Positions 8,217 through 17,662 of a stretch of 64,000 nucleotides of DNA are shown one piece after another (position 1 is the first letter of the stretch; each line of letters begins with the position of its first letter). Both the position numbers and the translations under genes were made by a program. Under the pieces are notes generated by a model. It saw only the letters and a program-made list of their open reading frames with translations. It had not been told where the DNA came from and did no database searches. Source of the DNA: Alphaproteobacteria bacterium (lineage in GTDB: Bacteria > Pseudomonadota > Alphaproteobacteria > MPNO01 > UBA830); assembly GCA_022822405.1 (NCBI GenBank), contig JAJEBT010000030.1, positions 1 through 64,000 on the forward strand. Reading direction: 5' to 3'.

Positions 8217-9307
8217 GACGGCTCCATGAACTCGGCGATCGCTTCCGCCGTCATCCGCATCTCTTCCTCAAGGCCAACGGTGATGCGGACGCCGTCCGGG
8301 ATGCCGGCGCCGGCCGCGCTGCGGGGAATGATTCCGCGGGTCTTGAGGAACGCGATCGCCTCGGCCGCCGTGCGCCCGCCGTCGCGGGGGAACCGTCCAA
8401 GCACGAAATTCCCCGCGCTCGGCACCACCGAGATTCCGGCTTCGGCCAGCCGCTCCGAGAGCCACGGCAACCATGCGGTGTTGTGATCGCGCGATCTGGT
8501 GACGAACTCGACATCGTTGACCGCCGCGATGCCGGCCGCCTGGGCCGCGATATTGATGTTGAACGGCGAGCGTACGCGGTTGAGGACGTCGACGATCGAG
8601 GGCGGGCAGTAGGCCCAGCCCAGGCGCGCGCCGCCGAGGGCGTAGATCTTGGAAAACGTCCTGGTCATGACCACGTTGTCGCCGGCATCCACGAGGCCGA
8701 TTCCAGGCGAATAGTCGTTGCGCGTGACATACTCGGCGTAGGCCGCATCGATGACGAGAAGGATGTCCTCGCGCAGGCCGGCGCGCAACCGGGCCACCTC
8801 GTCGGCGGAAATGCAGGTGCCGGTCGGATTGTTCGGGTTGGCGACATACACCATCCGGGTGCGCTCCGTCATGCGGTCGAGCAACGCATCGACATCAAGC
8901 GTGTAATCGGTCTCGGCCACCTTGACCGGCGTCGCGCCGGCGGACAGCGCGATCAGCGGATACATGACGAACGCATGTTCGCCGAACATGATCTCGTCGC
9001 CGGGGCCGGCGTAGGAGCGCGCCAGCAGCGTGAGCAGCTCGTCGGATCCGGCACCGCAGACGATCCGGTCGGCATCAAGGCCGTATCGCGCCGCGATGGC
9101 CTCGCGCAACGCCGTCGAATCGCCATCCGGATAGCGGTGGGCCTCTGCGGCCGTCGATCGATAGGCTTCCACGGCGAGCGGGCTCGGGCCGAGCGCGCCC
9201 TCGTTCGCGGACAGCTTGATCAGCCTCTCCGCGCCCTCGATCTCCGATTCGCCGGGCACGTACGGGCTGATTTCCATGATTCCGGGACGCGGAACGAGAA
9301 TTGACAT
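8213..9307 (-). CDS. hisC: Histidinol-phosphate / aromatic aminotransferase
   Basis: PLP aminotransferase (fold type I, HisC family) of 364 residues. The N-terminus is MSILVPRPGIMEISPYVPGES, and the PLP lysine is Lys220 in RTFSKIYALGGARLGW. Next to tyrA and a chorismate mutase, it probably serves aromatic amino-acid transamination as well as histidine synthesis. ATG 9307 is chosen because it shares a base with the stop of the chorismate mutase gene (TGATG) and gives the conserved start; an in-frame upstream extension would lie inside that gene. Confidence 0.93.
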   Translation of the reverse strand: MSILVPRPGIMEISPYVPGESEIEGAERLIKLSANEGALGPSPLAVEAYRSTAAEAHRYPDGDSTALREAIAARYGLDADRIVCGAGSDELLTLLARSYAGPGDEIMFGEHAFVMYPLIALSAGATPVKVAETDYTLDVDALLDRMTERTRMVYVANPNNPTGTCISADEVARLRAGLREDILLVIDAAYAEYVTRNDYSPGIGLVDAGDNVVMTRTFSKIYALGGARLGWAYCPPSIVDVLNRVRSPFNINIAAQAAGIAAVNDVEFVTRSRDHNTAWLPWLSERLAEAGISVVPSAGNFVLGRFPRDGGRTAAEAIAFLKTRGIIPRSAAGAGIPDGVRITVGLEEEMRMTAEAIAEFMEPS

Positions 9308-10170
9308 CACGCGTTGCTCCTGTTCACCGGCGCCGGAAGCGCCAGCGGTGCGGGCCACACGCCGAGGTGCCCGACAGCTTTCGCAGGCCCCCCGCCAGCG
9401 CCGACAAGGCCGTCAAGACGTTCATCGCCGGGCGTGGCAAAGCCCACCAATTCAACGAAATACCGCCGGGCGTCGGGCACCGCGCCGGACTCCCGCACCT
9501 CCAGCGGAGCCAGCCCGGCCGAGGCCGCGGCCGCCTCGATCTCCCCGCGCCCGGTCCCAGACCCGGCATGCAGCACAACCAGGCTGCGATCATCGCCGCT
9601 CTCCTCCGGGGCGATCGCTGCGATGCAAAAGATGCGGCCGCCCGCATGCGCCGTCCGCGCGAACGGAAGCTCCGCGCATATGGCCACCCCGGGGTTCCCG
9701 CGATCGGCGAGCAGGTCCCACCAGCCCGCATCCCCGCCGGGCTCCGGTCCGGCGAGAACGCCGACCGCCACCGACCCGTTCTCCACCATATCAAGCACCG
9801 CCCGGCTCGTGCCGAACTCCTCGATCCCCGCCTCGCAGCCGAAGTGGTCGCGCGCGGCCTCGCGGCCCGTCCGGTCGCCCGCCGGCGCATGGACCGCGAT
9901 GCTTAAATCCCCCTGCAGCCGCGTCGTTGCCGAGACTATTTCCCGCCATATCTGCGCCACGACCCGCGGCGGAAACGCGCCCTGGTGGCGTTCCAACAGT
10001 TGGCGCAGCACCCGGGCCTCGCGCGCCGGCCGCCAGACCGAGCCGCCCCCCTTGGCCTGCGGCACCTCGTCCACAATCACGGCGCGGCGCATCAGCAGAT
10101 CATGCATCGCGGCATCGATATCGTCGATCTGGCGCCGCAGCGCTCCGAGCGGCGTGTCACCTTCCATCAT
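9307..10170 (-). CDS. AroQ-type chorismate mutase with C-terminal extension
   Basis: Expected to convert chorismate to prephenate at the head of the Phe/Tyr branch. The 287-residue protein has an AroQ helical domain at about 6-92 (LRRQIDDIDAAMHDLLMRRA, then WREIVSATTRLQG). A poorly conserved remainder of about 190 residues is of the type seen in Rhodospirillales chorismate mutases and weakly resembles prephenate-dehydratase/regulatory regions. One residue departs from most AroQ enzymes: the helix after the first reads VDEVPQAKGGG rather than the usual V..VG..K. Two adjacent ATGs (10170, 10167) are possible starts. First gene of the tyrA operon. Confidence 0.8.
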   Translation of the reverse strand: MMEGDTPLGALRRQIDDIDAAMHDLLMRRAVIVDEVPQAKGGGSVWRPAREARVLRQLLERHQGAFPPRVVAQIWREIVSATTRLQGDLSIAVHAPAGDRTGREAARDHFGCEAGIEEFGTSRAVLDMVENGSVAVGVLAGPEPGGDAGWWDLLADRGNPGVAICAELPFARTAHAGGRIFCIAAIAPEESGDDRSLVVLHAGSGTGRGEIEAAAASAGLAPLEVRESGAVPDARRYFVELVGFATPGDERLDGLVGAGGGPAKAVGHLGVWPAPLALPAPVNRSNA

Positions 10171-10620
10171 GACTGGATTTGCTCTTGACAACCCGGCCGT
10201 TTCACGACGAAACCGGGGCCGTATCCGGCTTTCGCGGGGCATATGTAGCCGCGCGAGCCCGCAAACGCAAGGATTCCGGCCGGGAACGCCCTGCGCGTCG
10301 CCTTCATCCCGGCTTTCCCGACGATCCTCCGGATGCCGTTCACCATCCTTGCACCGGTCATATTGATCCTCTGCGTGGCGGGCGGCCTCGCGCCAATGCA
10401 GGACTTGCGCGACGCATGGCCGACACCGGTCTTCCAGATGACGGGTTGTCTGCTGCGACAGCCCGGCTACCCGCCGTGAACGCCATCGTGCCCGGGCCCC
10501 TGGCCGAGGCCCCGGTATGCCGGTCGTCGATACCGGCCGCCCTGTTTGCCGGGAAACCGTCCGTGCACTAACTTCGAAGTGTACCGGTCGTCGGGCACGG
10601 GTCGCGGGAAAACGCTGAAC
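10171..10620. other. Intergenic region between divergent genes; no gene recognised
   Basis: About 450 bp separate the chorismate mutase (leftward) from the SulP transporter (rightward). Short open frames here show no conserved motif, no good ribosome binding site and no neighbour overlap. The stretch presumably holds both promoters. I see no clear tRNA, riboswitch or repeat. Confidence 0.5.
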
Positions 10621-12192
10621 ATGCTGGACAGCTTGCGGAACGAAAAGCGGCCTCCTTACGCTCAGGAGACCTTCTGGGCGGACCTGAAGGCCGGAATTAC
10701 CCTCGTGGCATCCTTTGTGCCGACCGCCATGGCGCTCGGCGTCATCTCCGGCATGGGGCCCCTTGCGGGACTGTGGTGCGGCGTCTTCGTCGGGATCATC
10801 GGTGCCGTGTGCGGCGGCACGCGCGCAATGGTGAGCGGACCCAGCGCCGTACTCGCGGTCATCACCGCGACGGTCCTCATGGACGACGGGGTAACCCTGC
10901 CGGAACTCGCGGTCATCATCGCCATGGCCGGCGCCATCCAGATGATGCTCGGGCTCGCCGGTGTCGGCCGCTTCGTCTCCTACATGCCGCACGTCGTGCT
11001 CACGGGGTTCATGTCCGGGATCGGGGTGCTGCTCCTCTGGACGCAGATGGAGAAACTGTTTCATCTCGGCACGAGCGATCTCGCCCTCGCCGCCTTTTGC
11101 CTGGCCCTGGTCTTCCTGTGGCCGGCCCGCATCGGCAAATTCATCCCCGCGCCGCTTGCGGTGGTCGGGATCGGGTGGATCATCGCGCTCTACGTACCCG
11201 ACATCCATCAGCTGGGCCCTGTCCCGGTCGGACTTCCGATCCCGGTCCTCGAGCTTCCGTCGCTCGATTTCCTGCCCAAAGCCGTCGGGCCGGCGGTGCT
11301 GATCGCCCTGATCAGCTCCGTCTACACCCTGATGTGGTCGCTTATCGCCGATACCTTTACCCGCTCCCAGCACAATGCAAACCGCGAGCTGTTCGGACTT
11401 GGCCTGGGAAACCTCGTGGCGGGAGCTGTCGGGGTCCTGCCAGGGAGCGGAACCATCGCGACCATGACAGCGCGCCGCTTCGGCGGGAAGACCGTCGTCG
11501 CCGGCATCGTCTGCCTGGTCATCATCGCGGCGCTCATTCTGGGTCTCGGGCCCTACGTGGCGCCGCTGCCGCTGGCGGCGCTCTCCGCAATCGTCATGCT
11601 CGTCGGCTGGCGGATGATCGAATTCTCGTTCCTGCTGAAAGTCCCCCGGATGGACCCGAGATATTCCTCGGTCATGCTGCTGGTCATGGCCGTGACGATC
11701 TTCGTGGATCCGGTCTTTGCGATCATGTTCGGCGTGATCGGCGCCAACATCGTGAACGCCGCCCAGCTGGAATCGCTGGAACTCGACAGCGTGATCTCGA
11801 CGCCCATTCTCGACAGCACCTTCAGCGCGGAGGCGCCTGACGATTTCTCGGCACGAATAGGACTCGTGGCCTTTCGCGGCTCCTTTACGGTGTCGTCGTC
11901 GCGAAAGCTCATCGCCCTTATCGGCGCGGACATCCGCGACCACGACGTCGTGATCTTCGACCTTTCTAAGGCCACCCACGTCGACGACAGCGCCGCCCAC
12001 CTGCTGGCCCAGGTCATCGACCGCGCGAAGCAGACCCGCACCGAAATCGTCGTCTGCGGCCTCCACGACCGTATCCGCGGACCTCTTTTCGCTTTCGACG
12101 TGCTCAAGCGGATCCCGGAAGGCCGGATCACCAAGACCGAGAAGGAGGCCAGGGACCTTGCCTGGTCCCTCCTGACGGCGCCGCCCTCCTGA
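10621..12192 (+). CDS. SulP-family anion transporter with C-terminal STAS domain
   Basis: Inner-membrane transporter of 523 residues. The N-terminal MGPLAGLWCG and GGTRAMVSGPSAV region and about 11-12 hydrophobic segments to residue 400 are typical of SulP/SLC26 proteins (sulfate, bicarbonate or dicarboxylate carriers). A cytosolic STAS domain at about 415-515 includes VVIFDLSKATHVDDSAAHLL. The substrate cannot be deduced. ATG 10621 is preferred to the longer in-frame start because the extension has no hydrophobic or conserved sequence. Together with the next gene it interrupts what is usually a compact aromatic/methionine gene block. Confidence 0.88.
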   Translation: MLDSLRNEKRPPYAQETFWADLKAGITLVASFVPTAMALGVISGMGPLAGLWCGVFVGIIGAVCGGTRAMVSGPSAVLAVITATVLMDDGVTLPELAVIIAMAGAIQMMLGLAGVGRFVSYMPHVVLTGFMSGIGVLLLWTQMEKLFHLGTSDLALAAFCLALVFLWPARIGKFIPAPLAVVGIGWIIALYVPDIHQLGPVPVGLPIPVLELPSLDFLPKAVGPAVLIALISSVYTLMWSLIADTFTRSQHNANRELFGLGLGNLVAGAVGVLPGSGTIATMTARRFGGKTVVAGIVCLVIIAALILGLGPYVAPLPLAALSAIVMLVGWRMIEFSFLLKVPRMDPRYSSVMLLVMAVTIFVDPVFAIMFGVIGANIVNAAQLESLELDSVISTPILDSTFSAEAPDDFSARIGLVAFRGSFTVSSSRKLIALIGADIRDHDVVIFDLSKATHVDDSAAHLLAQVIDRAKQTRTEIVVCGLHDRIRGPLFAFDVLKRIPEGRITKTEKEARDLAWSLLTAPPS

Positions 12193-12352
12193 CGCCGGCA
12201 GAATTCTCCGAACCGCGCCCGTTTCGGCTGGAATCGTCGGCGCGTTCCGAGCGCTTCCGGCAATGTGCACAAGCCTCCCCCGGAAACGATGGGACGCTGT
12301 CGGCCGCTGATATATACTCTCGCCGCTGCCGACAGCGGAGGAAATTGCCCTC

Positions 12353-13150
12353 ATGGCGAAGGGACGGAAAAGGAAGCGGCGGGCCAAGAGAAAAGGCGCC
12401 GTCCCGACGGCCTCCTCGTCGGACACGATTCCCCGCATCGCCCTCGTGGACTTCCTCCGGGGCGCGGCCCTGCTCGGCATGACCGTTTTCCATTTCGTCT
12501 ATGACCTCGAATTTTTCGGCCTGGAAGAGCGCGGCTACTCGGAGCAGCTCCATTGGTGGACTCTGGCCACCATCGTCGCCGGCAGCTTTCTTTTTCTCAC
12601 GGGCGTGAGCCTGTATCTCGCGCACAACGACGGGATCCGGTGGAAACCCTGGAGACGGCGCCTCGCAATCATCGTGCTCGCCGCGCTCGCGATCACCGTC
12701 GCGACCCGGTTCGTGACGCCGAACGACTACATCTTCTTCGGCATCCTGCACATGATCGCTGTTGCGAGCGTCGCCGGGCTCGCATTTCTCCGGGCTCCAT
12801 GGTGGTCGGCCGTGGCATGCGCAGTCGCGATCTTCGCGGTCGATGGGGTCATCGCGACAGAGTGGCTGAACGCATCCGCCCTGAGTTGGCTCGGCCTCGG
12901 AAGCATCACGCCCGTGGCCAGCGACTTCCGCCCGGTGTTTCCCTGGCTCGCGCCGGCGCTTCTCGGGATGGGAGTGGCGAAGCTGTGCCATCAGGCAGGC
13001 TGGTTGCGGGTTCTGGCGACGCCGGAGCTCAAGGGAAGGTCCGGAAGCGCGGTTCGCTTCATCGGCCGCCACAGCCTCGTTTACTACCTGCTCCACCAGC
13101 CAGTGCTCTTCGCCCTTTTCTGGGCATGGCTCCAGCTCGCGGGGCGCTGA
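12353..13150 (+). CDS. DUF1624 (heparan-alpha-glucosaminide N-acetyltransferase-like) membrane protein
   Basis: Integral membrane protein of 265 residues with a very basic N-terminus (KGRKRKRRAKRKG) and about seven membrane helices. The motif RIALVDFLRGAALLGMTVFHFVYDLEFFG (positions 27-55) is the DUF1624/HGSNAT_cat signature; its His in VFHFVYD is the likely acyl-transfer residue by analogy with HGSNAT. A GGAGG ribosome site precedes ATG 12353. It probably acetylates or otherwise modifies an envelope sugar, but this is inferred from the family only. It follows the SulP gene by 160 bp on the same strand. Confidence 0.8.
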   Translation: MAKGRKRKRRAKRKGAVPTASSSDTIPRIALVDFLRGAALLGMTVFHFVYDLEFFGLEERGYSEQLHWWTLATIVAGSFLFLTGVSLYLAHNDGIRWKPWRRRLAIIVLAALAITVATRFVTPNDYIFFGILHMIAVASVAGLAFLRAPWWSAVACAVAIFAVDGVIATEWLNASALSWLGLGSITPVASDFRPVFPWLAPALLGMGVAKLCHQAGWLRVLATPELKGRSGSAVRFIGRHSLVYYLLHQPVLFALFWAWLQLAGR

Positions 13151-13406
13151 TCCGCGATTCTCGCCGGTGTCGCGGCCTCGGCCGCGTCGCGGCGTTCGCT
13201 GCGCAAGGAACGCCTTGTCATGGCGTTTTCTCTTTGACAGGGCGGCCACTGTCGGAAGGCAGGCCCAAGAGCTCCTTTCATGCGAGCTGTCCGTCACATC
13301 CTCACAGACACGCCGTACACGCGGCGAACGTTCCCGGTTTGACATGGCGGCGCTCCGCCCATAGCAATTCCGCGGTCCCGGGAGCGGCAGCAAGGCAGGT
13401 TCCGCA

Positions 13407-14582
13407 ATGACGAACGAGACGGCAACGGCATCCCCGGCCGGCACGGTGCCGGCAGTGACCGCCGGTTGCGTCGAACTGGCGCGAGCCCGTCCGATGGCAC
13501 TCGATTCGGGCGAGGAGATCGGTCCGTTCGAGGTTGCCTACACGACCGTCGGCGATCTCAATGCCGACAGATCGAATGCCATCCTCATATGCCATGCCCT
13601 GACCGGCGACCAGCATGTCTGCGGCACCCATCCGGTGACGGGCCGGCCTGGATGGTGGGAGGAGATGGTCGGGCCCGGCAGGCCACTCGACACCGACCGC
13701 TATTTTATCGTCTGCGCCAACGTGCTGGGCGGCTGCATGGGATCGGCAGGGCCGAACAGCACCAACCCCGCGACCGGAAGCATCTGGGGCCTCGATTTTC
13801 CCGTCATCACGATCGGTGACATGGTGCGGGCGCAGGCCCTGCTGCTCGACGAGCTCGGAATCGACCAACTCTTCTGCGCGATCGGCGGCTCGATGGGGGC
13901 GATGCAGGCCCTCGAGTGGGCGGCAAGCCACCGCGACCGCGTGTTCTCGGTCGTCCCCGTGGCGGGCGCCGCGCGTCATTCGGCACAGAACATCGCCTTT
14001 CACGAGGTCGGGCGACAGGCCATCATGGCCGACCCCGAATGGCATGGCGGCACCTATCACGGCGAGGGCGTGGTGCCCCGGCGCGGCCTCGCCGTCGCGC
14101 GCATGGCGGCGCATATCACCTACCTGTCGGAGGTCGCGCTGCACCGCAAGTTCGGACGCCGGCTGCAGGCGCGCGACGCGCTCAGTTTCGGTTTCGACGC
14201 CGACTTCCAGGTCGAAAGCTACCTGCGTCACCAGGGCAGCACCTTCGTCGACAGGTTCGACGCCAACTCGTACCTCTACATCACCCGGGCGATGGACTAT
14301 TTCGACCTGGCGGCGGGCCACGGCGGCAGGCTTGCCGGCGTGTTCCAGGGCACGCCGGTGCGGTTCTGCCTGATCTCGTTCACCAGCGACTGGCTCTTTC
14401 CGACCGCCGAAAGCCGGGAGATCGTGCGCGCGCTGAACGCGGCGGCGGCCAATGTGAGCTTCGTCGAGATCGAGACCGACAAGGGCCACGACGCGTTCCT
14501 CCTCGACGAGCCGGAATTCCAGGCCACCGTCGCCGGCTTCCTCGAAGGCGCGGCCCGGCGCCGGGGGCTCCCCGTCCGATGA
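13407..14582 (+). CDS. metX: Homoserine O-acetyltransferase
   Basis: Alpha/beta-hydrolase-fold enzyme that acetylates (in some members succinylates) L-homoserine at the start of methionine synthesis. The 391-residue protein has the oxyanion/substrate region [14 protein letters not shown], nucleophile Ser162 in [14 protein letters not shown], the acid region FTSDWLFP and catalytic His in [10 protein letters not shown]. It overlaps metW by ATGA, the standard alphaproteobacterial metX-metW pair. I looked for a SAM-responsive riboswitch in the 256 bp upstream and saw none. Confidence 0.95.
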   Translation: MTNETATASPAGTVPAVTAGCVELARARPMALDSGEEIGPFEVAYTTVGDLNADRSNAILICHALTGDQHVCGTHPVTGRPGWWEEMVGPGRPLDTDRYFIVCANVLGGCMGSAGPNSTNPATGSIWGLDFPVITIGDMVRAQALLLDELGIDQLFCAIGGSMGAMQALEWAASHRDRVFSVVPVAGAARHSAQNIAFHEVGRQAIMADPEWHGGTYHGEGVVPRRGLAVARMAAHITYLSEVALHRKFGRRLQARDALSFGFDADFQVESYLRHQGSTFVDRFDANSYLYITRAMDYFDLAAGHGGRLAGVFQGTPVRFCLISFTSDWLFPTAESREIVRALNAAAANVSFVEIETDKGHDAFLLDEPEFQATVAGFLEGAARRRGLPVR

Positions 14583-15232
14583 ACGGAAACCCGGGCGCGG
14601 CGGGAGCGGGAGTCCCGGGGCCGGACCGGCCGATGCGCGCGGATCTGGCGCTGATCGCCGACATGATCGCGCCGGGAAGCCGCGTCCTCGACATCGGTTG
14701 CGGCGACGGAGCGCTGCTCGATCACCTGGTGCACAGCAAGGGCGTGGATGGCCGCGGCATGGAACTGAGCCAGGCCGGCGTCAACGCCTGCGTCGCCCAC
14801 GGGCTTTCGGTCATCCAGGGCGACGCCGACACCGATCTCGCCCAGTACCCGGATCGCGCCTTCGACTACGCGGTTCTGTCGCACACGCTTCAGGTGACCC
14901 GGAATCCGAGGAGCGTGGTTTCCCACCTCGTCCGCATCGGAACCCACGCCGTCGTGTCGTTCACCAATTTCGGTCATTGGCGCTTCCGGCTCGACCTCAT
15001 GCTCCAGGGCCGCATGCCGGCGGTGAGCGCCAGCGGCGACAACTGGTACGACACGGCGAATATCCGCCTGTGCACGATCCGCGACTTTGCCGAGATGTGC
15101 AGCGAACTCGAACTCACCGTCAACCGCGCCGTTTCGCTGTCGCGCTCCGGCCTGACCAGGGAACTGAACGGAATCGGCGCGAGCGCGAACCTGCGGAGCG
15201 AAGAGGCGATCTTCCTGCTGACGAAACGCTGA
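14579..15232 (+). CDS. metW: MetW, SAM-methyltransferase-fold partner of MetX
   Basis: MetW protein of 217 residues. Its start overlaps the metX stop by four bases. Motif I of SAM methyltransferases is present ([17 protein letters not shown]), as is the MetW-typical [20 protein letters not shown] and the later [14 protein letters not shown]. In proteobacteria MetW is required with MetX for homoserine acylation and methionine synthesis. ATG 14579 adds about 20 poorly conserved residues before the MetW core; a start at a later ATG (PMRADLALI) is possible. Confidence 0.93.
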   Translation: MNGNPGAAGAGVPGPDRPMRADLALIADMIAPGSRVLDIGCGDGALLDHLVHSKGVDGRGMELSQAGVNACVAHGLSVIQGDADTDLAQYPDRAFDYAVLSHTLQVTRNPRSVVSHLVRIGTHAVVSFTNFGHWRFRLDLMLQGRMPAVSASGDNWYDTANIRLCTIRDFAEMCSELELTVNRAVSLSRSGLTRELNGIGASANLRSEEAIFLLTKR

Positions 15233-15244
15233 CGACCGGCCCTG

Positions 15245-16054
15245 TCACACGACCGGGCCGGCGCCGCGATTCGCCGCCCCGGACGCGGTCCACAGGGCCT
15301 CCACCGAGCCGCCGCGCGGCGCCGAGCCGTGCTCCGTACCGCCGACGATTCTCGCATAGCGGCGCCTGCGGAGCTCGCGCCCGGCTCCGGCCAGGGTTCC
15401 GGCATAGATCTGCTTCTCTGCCTCGACGAACAGCAATCCGCCGAAGGCGCGGAACCAGCGCCGTCCGACCTCCTCGAGCGCCGGCGCCGAGCGGAGTATC
15501 ATCCGCGACCGGCTGGGCGGCATGTAGAGGCCGATCGCCGGCGGCGACGGCACGAACAGGTTCTCGCGCAGCAGCCGCGCCAGCTGTCCCGGCGTGTAGG
15601 GATGCCCGTGGCCGAAGGGCGTGTGATCCAGCCGCGCCCAGATGCCGCGGCGGTTCGGCACCAGCAGGAGCACCCGGCCGCCGTCGGCCAGGATCCGCCA
15701 GACCTCGCGCAGCAGGCCGCGGAGATTCTCCGAGCATTCGAGCGCATGCACCAGCACCACCCGGTCCATCGAGACATCGGGGAGCGGCAGCTGTTCTTCC
15801 GGCACCAGCGCCGCGGCGTTGCGGCCTGAAGCCGGCCACCGGATCACGCCCTGGCGGGCCGGCATCAGCGCAACCGCTCTCTGCGCTTCCTCGGCAAACG
15901 GCGCGAGATAGGGAAGGACGTATCCGATGCCGGCCACGTTCATGCCCGACAGGTCCGGCCACATGGCGCGGATCTGGCGCTGCACGACACGGCGCGCCGC
16001 ACGGCCCGCCGGGGACGCGTAAAAGTCCCGCAGATCAACGACATCATTGTACAT
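15245..16054 (-). CDS. Class I SAM-dependent methyltransferase
   Basis: Methyltransferase of about 269 residues that is routinely found next to gloB in alphaproteobacteria. A motif-I-like region (MNVAGIGYVLPYL) and the later LEVLREVWRIL-type block (LREVWRILADGGRVLLLVPNRRGIWARLDHTPFGHG) are visible. Substrate unknown. The chosen start, ATG 16054, gives MYNDVVDLRDFYASP, the usual family N-terminus. An in-frame ATG at 16072 lies inside a perfect inverted repeat and has no ribosome site. Convergent with metW and divergent from gloB. Confidence 0.82.
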   Translation of the reverse strand: MYNDVVDLRDFYASPAGRAARRVVQRQIRAMWPDLSGMNVAGIGYVLPYLAPFAEEAQRAVALMPARQGVIRWPASGRNAAALVPEEQLPLPDVSMDRVVLVHALECSENLRGLLREVWRILADGGRVLLLVPNRRGIWARLDHTPFGHGHPYTPGQLARLLRENLFVPSPPAIGLYMPPSRSRMILRSAPALEEVGRRWFRAFGGLLFVEAEKQIYAGTLAGAGRELRRRRYARIVGGTEHGSAPRGGSVEALWTASGAANRGAGPVV

Positions 16055-16063
16055 TCGCCGAAT

Positions 16064-16110
16064 ATGCGCCATCGCGGGCGGCGAGGAAAGCACCGCCCGC
16101 GATGGCGCAT
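16064..16110. repeat. Perfect 18-bp inverted repeat between divergent methyltransferase and gloB genes
   Basis: The left arm ATGCGCCATCGCGGGCGG (16064-16081) and right arm CCGCCCGCGATGGCGCAT (16093-16110) are exact reverse complements around an 11-base loop. The left edge is 10 bp upstream of the methyltransferase start. It could be a dimeric operator shared by the divergent genes or an mRNA leader stem; it is not an obvious intrinsic terminator. Confidence 0.7.
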
Positions 16111-16186
16111 CGGAACTGGCATCGGGCCGGCGATTTTGATAGCTTGCGCGGCCAACCGGAAACCGCCCCACGCTGGAGGTCAGCCC

Positions 16187-16957
16187 ATGTCGACACTGGA
16201 AATCCATCAGATTCCGACACGATCCGACAACTATGTCTATCTGCTGCGGGAGAGCTCCTCGGGCAATGCCGCCGTCGTCGATCCGTCGGACGCGGACCCC
16301 GTTCTCGACACGCTCGAGATGTTCGGATGGAACCTGACCCATGTGCTGGCGACCCACCACCACGACGACCACATCGGCGGCGTTCCGAAGATCAAGGAGG
16401 CGACGGGCTGCACGGTGGTGGGGCCGAAGGCCGACCGCGAACGGATTCCGATGATCGACGTCGAGGTCGCGGACGGCGACGTCTACCGGCTCTACGAGGC
16501 AGAGGCCAAGGTCTGGGACGTGCCGGGCCACACGCGTGGCCACATTGCCTACTGGTTTGCGGAAAGCCGCGCGCTGTTCTGCGGCGACACGCTGTTCGCG
16601 CTCGGCTGCGGGCGGGTGTTCGAGGGCACCCACCAGCAGATGTACGATTCGATCTCCAAGTTCGCCGAGGTCCCGGACGAGACGTGGGTCTACTGCGCCC
16701 ACGAATACACCATGTCCAACGCCCGGTTCGCGCTCCATGTCGATCCCGACAACGCCGCCCTCCAGGACTATGCCCGCCAGATCGAGCGCAGGCGGGAGGC
16801 AGGCGTCTCCACGGTGCCGTCGCTGATGGGCCTCGAGCGCCGCACCAACCCGTTCCTGCGGGCCGACGACGCGGCGTTCGCGGCGGCGCTCGGCATGGCG
16901 GACAAGCCCCCAGTCGAGGTCTTCGCCGAGGTGCGGACGCGCAAGGACAATTTCTGA
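16187..16957 (+). CDS. gloB: Hydroxyacylglutathione hydrolase (glyoxalase II)
   Basis: Metallo-beta-lactamase-fold hydrolase that releases D-lactate from S-lactoylglutathione in methylglyoxal detoxification. The 256-residue length and the dinuclear metal motif THHHDDH at 56-62 are canonical, as are the later metal ligands in VPGHTRGH and FCGDTLFALGCGR and the glutathione-site motif RKDNF at the C-terminus. GGAGG precedes ATG 16187. The next gene encodes a glutathione S-transferase, a fitting neighbour. Confidence 0.95.
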   Translation: MSTLEIHQIPTRSDNYVYLLRESSSGNAAVVDPSDADPVLDTLEMFGWNLTHVLATHHHDDHIGGVPKIKEATGCTVVGPKADRERIPMIDVEVADGDVYRLYEAEAKVWDVPGHTRGHIAYWFAESRALFCGDTLFALGCGRVFEGTHQQMYDSISKFAEVPDETWVYCAHEYTMSNARFALHVDPDNAALQDYARQIERRREAGVSTVPSLMGLERRTNPFLRADDAAFAAALGMADKPPVEVFAEVRTRKDNF

Positions 16958-16996
16958 ACCGACCTGCCGGTTCGCCACCGAACGAGGACATGCGAG

Positions 16997-17614
16997 ATGA
17001 AGCTGCGCTGGTCGCCAACCTCGCCCTTTGCCCGCAAGGTCATGGTCATGATCAGGGAAAAGGGCATCGAGGGCTCCCTCACGCTCGAGAAATCCAATCC
17101 GCTCAGCCGCGAGGACCGGGCGGCAACGCCCAACCCGCTGGGCAAGATCCCCTGCCTTGTCACCGACGACGGCGAGGCGCTCTACGACTCGTCGGTCATC
17201 CTCCAGTATCTCGACGCCGCCTGCGACGGTCCCGAACTGCTCGCGCCGGACGGCCCGGCGCGCTGGACGGCGCTGCGCCGCGAGGCCCTCGCCGACGGCA
17301 TGATCGAGGCCATGGTCGCGTGTTTCGTCGAAAGCCTCCGCAAGCCCGAACGGCAGTCCGCCGGCTGGCTCGCGCATAACAGGTCGGTGGCCCTGAACGC
17401 TGCCGCGGCGCTCGAACCGGAAGCCACGGACCTCGCCGGCAGGATCGATATCGGCACGATCTCGATCGCGGTCGCCCTCGCCTATGCCGACCACGCGTTT
17501 GCGGACGAGGACTGGCGTTCGGCCAGCCCCGGACTTGCCCGCTGGTTCGAGGAGTTCAACGCGCGCCCGTCGATGACGGAAACCGTCCTGGTCGACGCCC
17601 GGGATTTCAGCTGA
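16997..17614 (+). CDS. Glutathione S-transferase family protein
   Basis: GST of 205 residues. An N-terminal thioredoxin-fold domain carries MKLRWSPTSPFARKV (Ser or Thr near 8-10 as the likely glutathione-activating residue) and the cis-Pro/GSH motif NPLGKIPCLV followed by YDSSVILQYLD. The all-helical C-terminal domain contains DIGTISIAVALAYADH. It follows gloB by 39 bp and is probably cotranscribed. The substrate is unknown; detoxification or thiol exchange is the family role. Confidence 0.9.
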   Translation: MKLRWSPTSPFARKVMVMIREKGIEGSLTLEKSNPLSREDRAATPNPLGKIPCLVTDDGEALYDSSVILQYLDAACDGPELLAPDGPARWTALRREALADGMIEAMVACFVESLRKPERQSAGWLAHNRSVALNAAAALEPEATDLAGRIDIGTISIAVALAYADHAFADEDWRSASPGLARWFEEFNARPSMTETVLVDARDFS

Positions 17615-17662
17615 TCCGGAGCCCCGGGATCAGGCCCGGAGGCGGGCGCCCGCGGGGCGACG

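Noticed and set aside
9307-12480. Very long open frame antisense to the SulP transporter and continuous with chorismate mutase
   Set aside because: Antisense to a strongly conserved transporter; the extension is Arg/Asp/Gly-rich low-complexity sequence caused by high GC. Only the last 287 codons are a real gene.
13151-13406. SAM riboswitch upstream of metX
   Set aside because: Alphaproteobacterial metX can carry SAM-II, but I could not find its conserved core or pseudoknot pattern; only a short imperfect hairpin is present.
14698-17379. 893-codon open frame across metW, the methyltransferase, gloB and GST
   Set aside because: Out of frame with every recognised gene in that stretch and compositionally a shadow.
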